In this document: positions 1 through 7,550 of the stretch, piece by piece
Layout of the letters: the number at the start of each line of letters is the position of its first letter
Position numbering within the stretch: position 1 is the stretch's first letter
From: JAADHY01 sp964428935
GTDB lineage: Bacteria > Planctomycetota > Planctomycetia > Planctomycetales > Planctomycetaceae
Length of the DNA: 22,042 nucleotides
Direction: 5' to 3'
Assembly: GCA_964428935.1 (NCBI GenBank)
Contig: CAYSAG010000054.1
Coordinates: 1-22,042 of the forward strand
Notes under the pieces: generated by a model
What the model was told of the DNA's origin: nothing
The model's database searches: none
Seen by the model: the letters and a program-made list of their open reading frames with translations, nothing else
Position numbers and translations under genes: made by a program

Positions 1-1338
1 GGTCAGAACCAGGCCGTGCAGGAAATTACGCAAGACCTTGCGTCGGGGCGGGCCATGCACCGGCTGCTGCAGGCCGAGGTCGGTGCGGGCAAGACGGCCG
101 TCGCGGTCTACGTCATGCTGGTGGCGGTGGCCTGCGGCTACCAGACCGCTTTGATGGCTCCCACCGAAATCCTCGCCACCCAACATTGGGCGACCATCGA
201 CCGGTTGCTGACGCACAGCCGAGTGCGGCGGGTTCTGCTGACCGGATCGCTCACGGCCGCCCAGCGCCGCCAGGCTTTGGAGGGCATTCGCAGCGGCGAA
301 ATTCAGTTGGTCGTGGGAACGCACGCGGTCATTCAGCAAGACGTTGTGTTTCACAAGCTCGGGCTGGTCGTCATTGACGAGCAGCACAAGTTCGGCGTGC
401 TGCAGCGAGCGCAGTTTTCGCGCGGCTCCAGTTCGCCTCACATTCTGGTCATGACCGCGACTCCGATTCCGCGCAGCCTGTGTCTGACTCAATTCGGCGA
501 CTTGGACATTACACGAATTACGGACCTTCCGCCGGGCCGGCAGAAAGTCGTGACGAGCCACGTTCGGACGGAGCGGGAAAAGCGGCGAGCGTGGGACTTC
601 ATTCGCCAACGTCTGCGCGAGGGACGACAGCTCTACGTGGTGTGCCCGCGAATTGCAGACAAGTCGTCCGAGCAGGCCGACCGAGGGTTGTTCGCGGAGA
701 GGCATGCGGCGGACGGCGAGGAGTCGGCCGACCTGCCAGGCAACGTCGAAGCGGTGTACCGGCGGCTGTCGGCTGTGGAGCTGCGTGGGTTCCGCGTGGA
801 CTACCTGCACGGACAAATGGACGCCGAGCGGCGGGCGGAGGTCATGCAGTCGTTTCGTTCCGGCCAAACGCAGGCGTTGGTGTCGACGACGGTGATTGAA
901 GTTGGAGTGGACGTGCCGAACGCCACGTTGATGGCGGTGTTGGAAGCGGAGAAGTTCGGGTTGTCGCAACTGCACCAGCTCCGCGGCCGCATTGCTCGAG
1001 GGAAGTTCCAGGGCTACTGCTTCTTGTTTAGCGACGCGTCTAGCGAAGAGGCGCTGCGCCGGCTGCGGGCCATGGAGGCGACGTCCGACGGTTTCCGAAT
1101 CGCCGAGATTGACTTCGAGCTACGTGGTCCGGGTGACGTCATGGGAACCCGGCAGCACGGCCAGTTGCCGCTGCGTGTGGCCGACCTGCTGCGCGACCAG
1201 GCGACTCTGGCCAAAGCTCGAAAGATTGCCTTCGAACTGGTCGAAAGCGGAGAGCTGGACCTGCCCGAGTTCGCTCCGTTGAAGATTCGCGTGCTGGAGC
1301 GGTTCGGGCAGTTGATGGACTTGCCCAAGAGTGGCTGA
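1..1338 (+). CDS. recG: ATP-dependent DNA helicase RecG, 3' part (5' end outside window)
   Basis: This is the C-terminal ~445 residues of RecG, the SF2 helicase that remodels stalled replication forks and Holliday junctions. The reading frame is open from base 1. The visible part starts just before the Walker A motif GAGKT (partial residues 28-32). It continues through the DEQH box (126-129, followed by KFG), the TATPIPR motif (about 152-158), and the motif V/VI region with STTVIEVGVDVPN and QLHQLRGRIARG. The order and spacing are those of RecG, as opposed to Mfd or PriA. Full-length RecG is about 690-700 residues, so the N-terminal wedge domain and the start of helicase domain 1 lie upstream of the window. 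An acidic insertion sits around partial residues 220-245. The gene converges on queD with only 27 bases between stop codons. No frameshift is seen. The identification is secure; the gene is incomplete only because of the window edge. Confidence 0.95.
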   Translation, partial: GQNQAVQEITQDLASGRAMHRLLQAEVGAGKTAVAVYVMLVAVACGYQTALMAPTEILATQHWATIDRLLTHSRVRRVLLTGSLTAAQRRQALEGIRSGEIQLVVGTHAVIQQDVVFHKLGLVVIDEQHKFGVLQRAQFSRGSSSPHILVMTATPIPRSLCLTQFGDLDITRITDLPPGRQKVVTSHVRTEREKRRAWDFIRQRLREGRQLYVVCPRIADKSSEQADRGLFAERHAADGEESADLPGNVEAVYRRLSAVELRGFRVDYLHGQMDAERRAEVMQSFRSGQTQALVSTTVIEVGVDVPNATLMAVLEAEKFGLSQLHQLRGRIARGKFQGYCFLFSDASSEEALRRLRAMEATSDGFRIAEIDFELRGPGDVMGTRQHGQLPLRVADLLRDQATLAKARKIAFELVESGELDLPEFAPLKIRVLERFGQLMDLPKSG

Positions 1339-1365
1339 GGCAGGTGCGGGCGCGCCGGACCGCTG

Positions 1366-1770
1366 TCAGTCGGCCCTCCAGGTCGCGCACGAGCTGGACG
1401 TTTCCCAAAGAGAGACCGCGACAACAGGCAGGCCCAGCTGCCGAGCCTGCTCGAAAATCAGTTTGGCCAGGTTTTCGGCCGTGGGGTTTTGCTGCAGCAG
1501 GACGACCGGCTCGCCGAGCTCGCACAGTTTGGCCGCTGCCGGGTCGTCGCGTCGCAGAATCATTCGGTGGTCCAGGTTCTGCTCCACCCACGTTCGCAGC
1601 TTCCGTTTCAGCTCGCCAAAGTCGACGACCATTCCCCGGTCGTCCAGGCGTGGGCTTTCCAGCACCACCTCGACCCGTCCGTTGTGACCGTGCAGGTGGC
1701 GGCACTTGCCTTCGTAGCCCAGCAAGCGGTGGCCGTAGCAAAATTCGAAGGTTTGTCTGATTTGGAACAT
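1366..1770 (-). CDS. queD: 6-carboxytetrahydropterin synthase / 6-pyruvoyl-tetrahydropterin synthase family
   Basis: The 134-residue length is typical of QueD. The family converts 7,8-dihydroneopterin triphosphate to 6-carboxy-tetrahydropterin, the first committed step towards the queuosine precursor preQ0. The zinc site is intact: His14 (in YGHRL) with His27 and His29 (in HLHGHN). The catalytic Cys23 lies four residues before His27. An LDHRMIL segment gives the Asp-His pair, a PTAEN segment follows, and WETSSS near the C-terminus supplies the pterin-anchoring Glu. The ATG at 1768-1770 is preceded by a weak AAGGGG about ten bases upstream. No other queuosine gene is visible, so the QueD role is chosen over a eukaryotic-type PTPS role on family grounds only. 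It lies downstream of the SDH-type protease on the same strand (134-bp gap containing hairpins), so it may be transcribed separately. Confidence 0.88.
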   Translation of the reverse strand: MFQIRQTFEFCYGHRLLGYEGKCRHLHGHNGRVEVVLESPRLDDRGMVVDFGELKRKLRTWVEQNLDHRMILRRDDPAAAKLCELGEPVVLLQQNPTAENLAKLIFEQARQLGLPVVAVSLWETSSSCATWRAD

Positions 1771-1831
1771 TGTCGAACGCCCCTTACGCGGGCCGCAGCA
1801 ACGGGCTCGCCAGACAGCGGCCTGCTCGCGC

Positions 1832-1867
1832 GTGCCGGTTTGACGGCACCGGTTTCCTCACGAAACC
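1832..1867 (-). terminator. Two tandem stem-loops downstream of the SDH protease gene
   Basis: Two perfect 6-bp hairpins stand one base apart. The first is GTGCCG/CGGCAC (1832-1837 with 1844-1849, loop of 6). The second is GGTTTC/GAAACC (1851-1856 with 1862-1867, loop of 5). They lie 38-73 bases past the stop of the minus-strand protease gene and before queD. There is no U-tract on either strand, so a factor-independent terminator is unproven; a 3'-end stabiliser or processing structure is equally possible. Confidence 0.35.
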
Positions 1868-1904
1868 ACGCCCACGCGCGGACGTGGTCGGGCGGACCGG
1901 TCGC

Positions 1905-2759
1905 TCAATCCGTCGAGTTGGTGCGGTCGCCGCGGTACGGGTGCGGCAGGTACTCGACCGACGGCTGTCGCCGAGCGGGCTGAGGGTAGAGCTCCAGCAG
2001 CTGCAACACCTCGGGAGGCATGTCGGTCGACACGTTCAACCCCAGCTGTTTCGCGGCAGCCGGCGTAATGGGGTAGTCGTGCGTCCACGTTCCTTCCGAC
2101 AGCAGCTTGGCAATTTCCTCGGCCTTTTCTTGCGGGAAGTCGTCGACCAGCAGCTCTTTCACCGCCTCCCGCACCTGGTGAATGGCCTTTTCCGCCTGGT
2201 CGGCCAGAATGAGCGTCTGGTCCTCGATTTCGCTGATTGGCTTGCGTTCCAGAACCTTCAGGACGGAAGCGGCTGGTTGTTGCCCCAGTTGAGGGTCCAC
2301 GGGTCCCAACACGGCGTGCTCACACATGACGATTTCGTCGGCCGCCAGGGCAATGAGCGTGCCGCCCGACATGGCGTAGTGGGGGACGAAGACCGTCGTC
2401 TTGGCCGGGTGGCGGTGCAGAGCTCGGGCAATCTGCAGCGAAGCCAGCACCAGGCCGCCGGGCGTGTGCAGAACCAGGTCGAGCGGGACGTCCGGCGCGG
2501 TCAGGTGAATGGCCCGAATGACCTCCTCCGAATCGTTGATGTCAATGTACCGGAACAGCGGGAACCCGAGCAGGCTCATCGTCTCTTGTCGGTGGACCAG
2601 CAAAATGACCCGCGACTTGCGCTTTCGTTCGATGCGGGCAATCATTCGCTGTCGCGCCATTTCCAGCAGGCGTTGCCGGAGCAGCGGCTGCAGCGCGGAA
2701 ATCATGAAAAACAGCCAGAACAGGTCCATCATTCCAAAACCCATGCTGCCGTCGCTCAC
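1905..2759 (-). CDS. SDH-family (ClpP-class) membrane-anchored serine protease
   Basis: This 284-residue protein matches the serine dehydrogenase proteinase family (SDH_sah, Pfam PF01972), which is related to ClpP/SppA-type membrane proteases. An N-terminal hydrophobic anchor (about residues 10-28) is followed by a basic stretch (29-50). A crotonase/ClpP-like core comes next, with the oxyanion-type HTPGG (98-102), the nucleophile Ser131 in HYAMSGGT, GPVDPQLG (152-159), and the family signature THDYPI near 226-231. The start is the GTG at 2757-2759, eight bases downstream of GGGGAGG (2768-2774). The open frame runs much further upstream but that part has no family character. The C-terminal ~20 residues are polar and probably disordered. 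The substrate is unknown. Family assignment is confident; the exact cellular role (membrane-protein quality control) is inference. Confidence 0.85.
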   Translation of the reverse strand: MSDGSMGFGMMDLFWLFFMISALQPLLRQRLLEMARQRMIARIERKRKSRVILLVHRQETMSLLGFPLFRYIDINDSEEVIRAIHLTAPDVPLDLVLHTPGGLVLASLQIARALHRHPAKTTVFVPHYAMSGGTLIALAADEIVMCEHAVLGPVDPQLGQQPAASVLKVLERKPISEIEDQTLILADQAEKAIHQVREAVKELLVDDFPQEKAEEIAKLLSEGTWTHDYPITPAAAKQLGLNVSTDMPPEVLQLLELYPQPARRQPSVEYLPHPYRGDRTNSTD

Positions 2760-3135
2760 CGTTGAGTCCTCCCCTCGAACTTGTTTCTCTTCGTACCGGT
2801 TGTCCGCATCTTTGTGGGAACGGCCGGGAACGTCCCGCGAATCGGCCCCATTCGAGCCGCCCCGCTCGGTGCGTCGCCGAAGGCTCGACAGCCCCGCCGA
2901 GCGAGCTGTCATTGTGGCGAGTCGACCGCACGTTCTCCAGCCTGTCCGCACCGAGTTGGTTTCTTCCGGAGCCGCCGTGCACCTTTGCTCCCACTCCTCA
3001 CACCGGCTCCAGCGGACTGGAATTCGTTCGGGCCGAGTGCCATCATGAGCTGCGCGACGCGTCGGGCACGAGACGCAGAAGGTCCGCGCGAAACAACGGA
3101 CCGCTCGGCTGTGGTGTTTCAACGGAGGCAAAGGC
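2760..3135. other. Divergent intergenic region between the protease and HD-domain genes
   Basis: This 376-bp spacer carries outward-facing ribosome binding sites: GGGGAGG on the minus strand (2768-2774) and GGAGG on the plus strand (3124-3128). A short inverted repeat GACAGC/GCTGTC lies at 2887-2910. No convincing -35/-10 pair was found on either strand, although both genes must be promoted from here. Open frames crossing the spacer have no recognisable protein character. Confidence 0.5.
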
Positions 3136-3708
3136 ATGTCACGAGAAGACGACTGGCAACTGCTTTGCGAGTACACGAAAAGCGAAAGTTTGATCAAGCA
3201 CATGCTGGCGGTCGAGGCGTGCATGCGAGCGTACGCGCGGAAATTCGGCGAAGACGAGGAGAAGTGGGGGACGGTCGGCCTGCTGCACGACTTCGACTAC
3301 GAACGTTGGCCGAACCCGCCCGACCACCCTTTGAAAGGCGCCGAAATTTTGAAGCAGCGCGGCTACCCGGACGACGTCATTTACGCCATCAAGTCGCACG
3401 CCAACTACCTGGAAGACTGCCCGCGTCAGTCGTTACTCGACAAGACGCTTTACGCCTGTGACGAGCTGGCGGGTTTCATCGTGGCCTGTGCCCTGGTTCG
3501 GCCGACGCGTCTGGAGGGTCTGACGGCCAAGAGCGTTCGGAAGAAAATGAAGCAGCCGTCGTTTGCCGCCGCCGTGAGCCGCGAGGACATTGTTCGCGGG
3601 GCGGAAGAGTTGGGCGTCGACTTGAACGAACACATTGAATTCTGCATTGTGGCCATGCAGCAAATCGCCGACCAGCTTGGGCTGGCGCCACCAGAGGGCG
3701 GAAGTTGA
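3136..3708 (+). CDS. HD-domain metal-dependent hydrolase
   Basis: A 190-residue HD superfamily protein. The metal-binding signature is complete: His22 (LIKHMLAVE), the His51-Asp52 doublet (GLLHDFDYE), additional His64 and His88 in the helical core, and Asp109 (YACDELAGF). Such proteins hydrolyse phosphate esters, usually of nucleotides or cyclic nucleotides. This small stand-alone type (often annotated only as HD or HDIG domain protein) has no assigned substrate, so none is proposed. The start ATG is supported by GGAGG at 3124-3128, seven bases upstream. It converges on the next gene with 38 bases between stops. It is a single-gene unit; nothing in the context indicates a pathway. Confidence 0.85.
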   Translation: MSREDDWQLLCEYTKSESLIKHMLAVEACMRAYARKFGEDEEKWGTVGLLHDFDYERWPNPPDHPLKGAEILKQRGYPDDVIYAIKSHANYLEDCPRQSLLDKTLYACDELAGFIVACALVRPTRLEGLTAKSVRKKMKQPSFAAAVSREDIVRGAEELGVDLNEHIEFCIVAMQQIADQLGLAPPEGGS

Positions 3709-3746
3709 GCCAGCACGGGCAAGCCTGGACTGCCAGCGTCGTTCTT

Positions 3747-6101
3747 TCACTCGGCTTTCGGCTGGCGTCGGCCGTCACGTTGGATCCGCTTCGTTTGGTC
3801 CGTCTGAGGCGGTTTGTGCTTCATGACCCGGTCCAGCCACTGGTAAGCCTGCTGGCGAACCGGGTCGGGGAAGTCGTGTGGACAGTCCGGGTAAACGACC
3901 TTCAGTCGCTCCGGCCGACCGAACAGCGCGTAGACCTTCCGAGCCTCTTCGACGACCTCGCGCACTCCGTCGACGTCGAAATTCACGTCGCGCAGCGGTG
4001 CGTTGACGAAAAGAGCTCGCGGTGCGATGGCTGCCACGACCTCGTGGAAGTCGAACGGCACCTTGTCCGGGTCGCAACCGTAGCGGTCGCGAATCAGCGG
4101 CATGTACCGGTCGCTGGTCCAGCCGGTCAGGTCGCCTCCGTAGTAGCGGTGGAAGGCCGTGAAGCCGCAGCTGGAAATGACGGCCCGAATCCGCAAGTCG
4201 AAGACGGCCGTAAACAGAGCGTTGTGAGCGCCCAGCGAGTGCCCAATGACCCCGATTCGGTCCCGGTCGACCTCGGGCAACGACTCCAGCACGTCCAGCG
4301 CTCGGACGTTGTTCCAGACGGCTTTCATGGACCCGCTGAGGTAGCGGTCCCGAGCCGCTCGGAAGTCGTACTTGTACTCGCCGAACGACGGGTAGTCGGG
4401 CACCAGACAAACGTAGCCACGACACGCCAGCTCGTGGCCGTAGTGGCGGGTCGGACGGCCGCCCAGCCCAGCCACTTCATCCTTGGCCAAGCGGCAGGTC
4501 GGGTGCAGGCAGAGCATGGCCGGCGCTGGCCGAGACAGGTTGTTCGGAATCAGCAACCACGCGGGCACTTGGTCGCCCGGCTCGGCGGTGAAACGAATTT
4601 TCCGGCGAACGTAGTGCGGCGTCCGTTCTTCCGCCAGGACCTGCACGTGCAGCGGAACGCGACGCGACGGGTCGGGCAGTTGGCCCATGACCTGCTGCAT
4701 GTTGGCCAGGACGTGAGCTCTTCGAATGCCCCAATCGGCGGGCGTCTGCACGGGTCGCAAACGACCGCTGGTGTCCCGGAAGACCAACAGGTTCGTGTGG
4801 TCTGGGTACGGAGTCGGGGGAAACGAAGTCGGGCCGGGACGGGCAGCCGGGCCGCCACCAATGCGGAGGTTTTCGAGCCAGTACAAGCCGCACAGTTCTG
4901 GGCAGACCAGGTCCAAGTCGCCGTCCTGGTCCAGGTCGGCCACGAAGGGGCCGGTGCCGAAGCCAATGCGGCCGCCGACGTGCAACACGGTGCGGTGCCA
5001 CGTGCTGCTGGACCGGTCGTAGGAGTAGGCGACGACGCCCAGCGGGTCGTACTCGCCCACGTCCTTGCCGCCGTGAGCCATGTAGCGCTTGCCCGCCACG
5101 ACCTCCGGACGACCGTCGCCGTCCAAGTCCGCTAGCTCCAGCGCGTGGAATTGGCTCCAGGCCGTGTCGACCACGTGGAACTTCCACCGTCGTCGCTTGC
5201 CCTCTCGCCGCTGCTCCAGCCAGTACAAGCCGACGTGGTGAGCTCGAGACCACACGACGTCCGCGTCTCCGTCCCCGTCGACGTCGAACACCAGAATGGG
5301 CACGCTGGCGTCGCGGTGCAGCTGGAATTCGGGCATCCACTGCCAGCGGTCGTTCTGCGCGTCGACCGCTCGAGCCCACCCGCGCGGTCCGACCAGGTCG
5401 TTGCGTCCGTCGCCGTCCAAGTCGCCGCAGCCGATTCCGTGACCCGCCAGCTCGCTGGGCAGGTCGTGCCGCACCCAGCGAACGCCACGTCCGTCTCGCA
5501 CCAACTGCCACCACGCGGCGAACTTGGTGCCGTTGGGCAGCACGTCCGGCTGTCCGTCCGAGTCGACGTCCGCCAGCCGGCCGGTTTCCATCGGTCCCGG
5601 CTTGGCAATGACGTGCGTCGTCCACGGCCCGAGTCCGGCCCCGGGGTGCTCAATCCAGTACAGTCCGCTGCTGCGGTAGTTGGCGTTGACCAGGTCGAGC
5701 CAGCCGTCGCCATTGACGTCCAGCGGTAGGTTGGAGTAGTCGTCGCAACGGCCGCGAATGACGGGGACCTCTCGGAGGAAGTGTTTTTTCCATTGCGGAG
5801 CCTCGTACCACCAGCCGCCGGACACGACGTCCACGTCGCCGTCGTGGTCCACGTCGAAGGCCGAGCCGGCACTGCAGGCAGAGGTCGCGTCGATCTCGTG
5901 CGGACGGAACCGCAGCTCCCCGGCCCGCGCGACCGTCCAGACAGCCAACAGACAACCCGCGAAGGCCAACGCTCGCACGCCCGGCCCGCCAAGCAAAGCC
6001 AGACCACGCGGCCGGCACGCGCCGCTGGCTGTCGGCCGAGCCCGCCCGGCCGCTCCCTGCGACCCGTCCCAGCCACCGCACACGGTTCGTTGCTCGCTCA
6101 C
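3747..6101 (-). CDS. Secreted FG-GAP/VCBS seven-repeat protein fused to a dienelactone-hydrolase-like alpha/beta hydrolase
   Basis: About 784 residues. A long Arg/Gly/Pro-rich N-terminus precedes a hydrophobic signal-like segment ending in AVWTVARA (about residues 41-60). Residues ~65-415 hold seven FG-GAP/VCBS-type repeats, each with a DxDxDG-like calcium loop: DVDHDGDVD, DVNGDGWLD, DVDSDGQPD, DLDGDGRND, DVDGDGDAD, DLDGDGRPE and DLDQDGDLD. Seven repeats suit one complete seven-bladed beta-propeller. After a linker, residues ~500-765 form an alpha/beta hydrolase with nucleophile Ser622 (IGHSLGAHN), a probable acid at Asp705 (APLRD) and His742 (DCPHDF). An esterase acting on a polysaccharide or peptide ester is plausible, but the substrate is unknown. 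GTG 6099-6101 is preferred because GGAGG lies eight bases upstream (6110-6114). The in-frame ATG at 6114-6116, five codons earlier, has no ribosome site. Confidence 0.82.
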   Translation of the reverse strand: MSEQRTVCGGWDGSQGAAGRARPTASGACRPRGLALLGGPGVRALAFAGCLLAVWTVARAGELRFRPHEIDATSACSAGSAFDVDHDGDVDVVSGGWWYEAPQWKKHFLREVPVIRGRCDDYSNLPLDVNGDGWLDLVNANYRSSGLYWIEHPGAGLGPWTTHVIAKPGPMETGRLADVDSDGQPDVLPNGTKFAAWWQLVRDGRGVRWVRHDLPSELAGHGIGCGDLDGDGRNDLVGPRGWARAVDAQNDRWQWMPEFQLHRDASVPILVFDVDGDGDADVVWSRAHHVGLYWLEQRREGKRRRWKFHVVDTAWSQFHALELADLDGDGRPEVVAGKRYMAHGGKDVGEYDPLGVVAYSYDRSSSTWHRTVLHVGGRIGFGTGPFVADLDQDGDLDLVCPELCGLYWLENLRIGGGPAARPGPTSFPPTPYPDHTNLLVFRDTSGRLRPVQTPADWGIRRAHVLANMQQVMGQLPDPSRRVPLHVQVLAEERTPHYVRRKIRFTAEPGDQVPAWLLIPNNLSRPAPAMLCLHPTCRLAKDEVAGLGGRPTRHYGHELACRGYVCLVPDYPSFGEYKYDFRAARDRYLSGSMKAVWNNVRALDVLESLPEVDRDRIGVIGHSLGAHNALFTAVFDLRIRAVISSCGFTAFHRYYGGDLTGWTSDRYMPLIRDRYGCDPDKVPFDFHEVVAAIAPRALFVNAPLRDVNFDVDGVREVVEEARKVYALFGRPERLKVVYPDCPHDFPDPVRQQAYQWLDRVMKHKPPQTDQTKRIQRDGRRQPKAE

Positions 6102-6629
6102 GCTGACGCCCTCCATTCGCTACCCGTTTCCAGTGACTTCGCCTTGAACTGGCCTGCACGCCCGCGGCTGGCTCGCGTCGGCTTTCGGTTCGCGGAGCCG
6201 CTCGCTCCGTGGCCGGTTGCCGGCCTGTCGGGCCGTCCGCCCAAAAAGGCGAACTCTCCGCAGGCGACTGGACCACTGAGCCAGCCGGCTGCGGCGAGCC
6301 GTCCGTGTGACGGTCGGCCGTTGCGCTGCCAGCCACAGCTCCGACCGCAGCCATGTTACGTCAGTGCGGGAGGAAAAGGGAGCCACCGGCACGGCTCGGG
6401 TCGCACGCCCGCGCAGGCGTGAAGCAGAAACTGGGGCGGCGGCCGTCGACCGGGCTTCTCGACGCCGTGTCCGGACGTTACCATGCGCTGAGTGGGCTTG
6501 GCGACGACGTGGCGGAGCTGTCTGGGGCGGGTGGACAGGCAAGACGGGACTCCGCTTCCGGGGGCGTCGGCCCGTGTCGACGCGAGGGTCGAATCGAAGG
6601 CGGGCTCGCACAGGCGGCGGGTTCAGAAA
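6102..6629. other. Divergent intergenic region upstream of ispA
   Basis: A 528-bp spacer between the secreted hydrolase (-) and ispA (+). Both strands have open frames because of high GC, but none has a recognisable domain. In particular there is no xseB-like coding sequence, which in many bacteria directly precedes ispA. Only a poor -10-like TACCAT (6479-6484) without a matching -35 was noticed on the plus strand. No terminator-type hairpin with a U-tract is seen. Confidence 0.45.
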
Positions 6630-7550
6630 ATGACGGGCGTGACGGAAGTGCTGAAGGGAACGGTGGAGCCGCTGCGGCGTCGAGTGGACGAGCAGTTGCA
6701 GCGCTACATGCGGGAGCTCCGTCCGGACTGCCCGGAGCGGCTGCGGGAAGCCATGTCCTACAGTTTAATGGCCGGAGGAAAGCGGCTTCGTCCCGTGCTA
6801 GTCCTGCTGGCCTGTCAGGCGTGCGGTGGCGAGCTGGAAGCGGCGTTGCCGGCGGCGTGTGCCATTGAAATGGTCCACACGTACTCGCTGATTCACGACG
6901 ACCTTCCGGCCATGGACGACGACGACTTGCGCCGGGGCCGTCCGACGAACCACGTGGTGTTCGGCGAGGCCATGGCCATTCTGGCTGGCGACGCGCTGCT
7001 GACGCTGGCCTTCGAGGTTCTGGCCCGCGACGTGCGGCCGCCGGAAGTCGCGGCGGAGTGCTGTGCCGACTTGGCGTCGGCGGCCGGCGCCGAGGGCATG
7101 GTTGGCGGGCAAGTGGCGGACCTGGAGTCGGAAGGTCGAGAAGTCGGGCCGGAGGGCCAGCGGTCGGCCGACTTGGAGCTGTTGCAGAGCATTCACCGAC
7201 GGAAAACGGGCCGTTTGATTTGTTCGGCTCTGACGCTGGGAGGTCGCGTAGCCCGGGCAGACCAGAAAACACTGCAAATCCTGGAAAACTACGGTCGCTG
7301 TTTGGGCCTCGCTTTTCAAATCACAGACGATCTCTTGGATGTCGTGGGCGACGCCGCCAAAATAGGAAAAAAAGTCCGAAAAGACGCGGAGCAAGGAAAA
7401 CTGACCTACCCCGCCCTGCTCGGGGTGAAACAGAGTCGTGCGAAGGCGGAGGAGCTGATCGCCGAAGCGTGTGGCTGGATCGCTCCATTGGGTCCGCGAG
7501 CCCAACCGCTGGAGGCGCTGGCTCGTTTCGTTTTGGAAAGAGACCACTAA
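6630..7550 (+). CDS. ispA: Polyprenyl (farnesyl/geranylgeranyl) diphosphate synthase
   Basis: A 306-residue class I trans-prenyltransferase of the FPP/GGPP synthase family. It condenses IPP with allylic diphosphates in the cytosol. The GGKRLRP substrate-binding segment is at residues 49-55. The first Asp-rich motif is DDLPAMDDDD (90-99) followed by RRG. The second is DDLLD (233-237), and the RRKTG Lys region is at 190-194. Length is close to the usual 290-300. The ATG at 6630 is chosen because homology begins there; its ribosome site is weak (a GGCGGCGGG run ~9 bases upstream), and the upstream in-frame extension has no family character. The stop codon abuts the dxs start, so the two are co-transcribed. 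Product chain length cannot be fixed by eye. The 3' third (from ~7218) has different codon use from the rest of the window; see findings. Confidence 0.9.
   Translation: MTGVTEVLKGTVEPLRRRVDEQLQRYMRELRPDCPERLREAMSYSLMAGGKRLRPVLVLLACQACGGELEAALPAACAIEMVHTYSLIHDDLPAMDDDDLRRGRPTNHVVFGEAMAILAGDALLTLAFEVLARDVRPPEVAAECCADLASAAGAEGMVGGQVADLESEGREVGPEGQRSADLELLQSIHRRKTGRLICSALTLGGRVARADQKTLQILENYGRCLGLAFQITDDLLDVVGDAAKIGKKVRKDAEQGKLTYPALLGVKQSRAKAEELIAEACGWIAPLGPRAQPLEALARFVLERDH

Noticed and set aside
2760..3224. N-terminal extension of the SDH protease frame upstream of the GTG at 2759
   Set aside because: The extra 155 codons are Arg/Ser/Thr-rich with no domain and would overlap the start of the divergent HD-domain gene, while the GTG has a strong ribosome site.
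6353..6629. A possible xseB or other small gene upstream of ispA
   Set aside because: None of the frames shows the helical acidic pattern of XseB, a ribosome site or any conserved motif.
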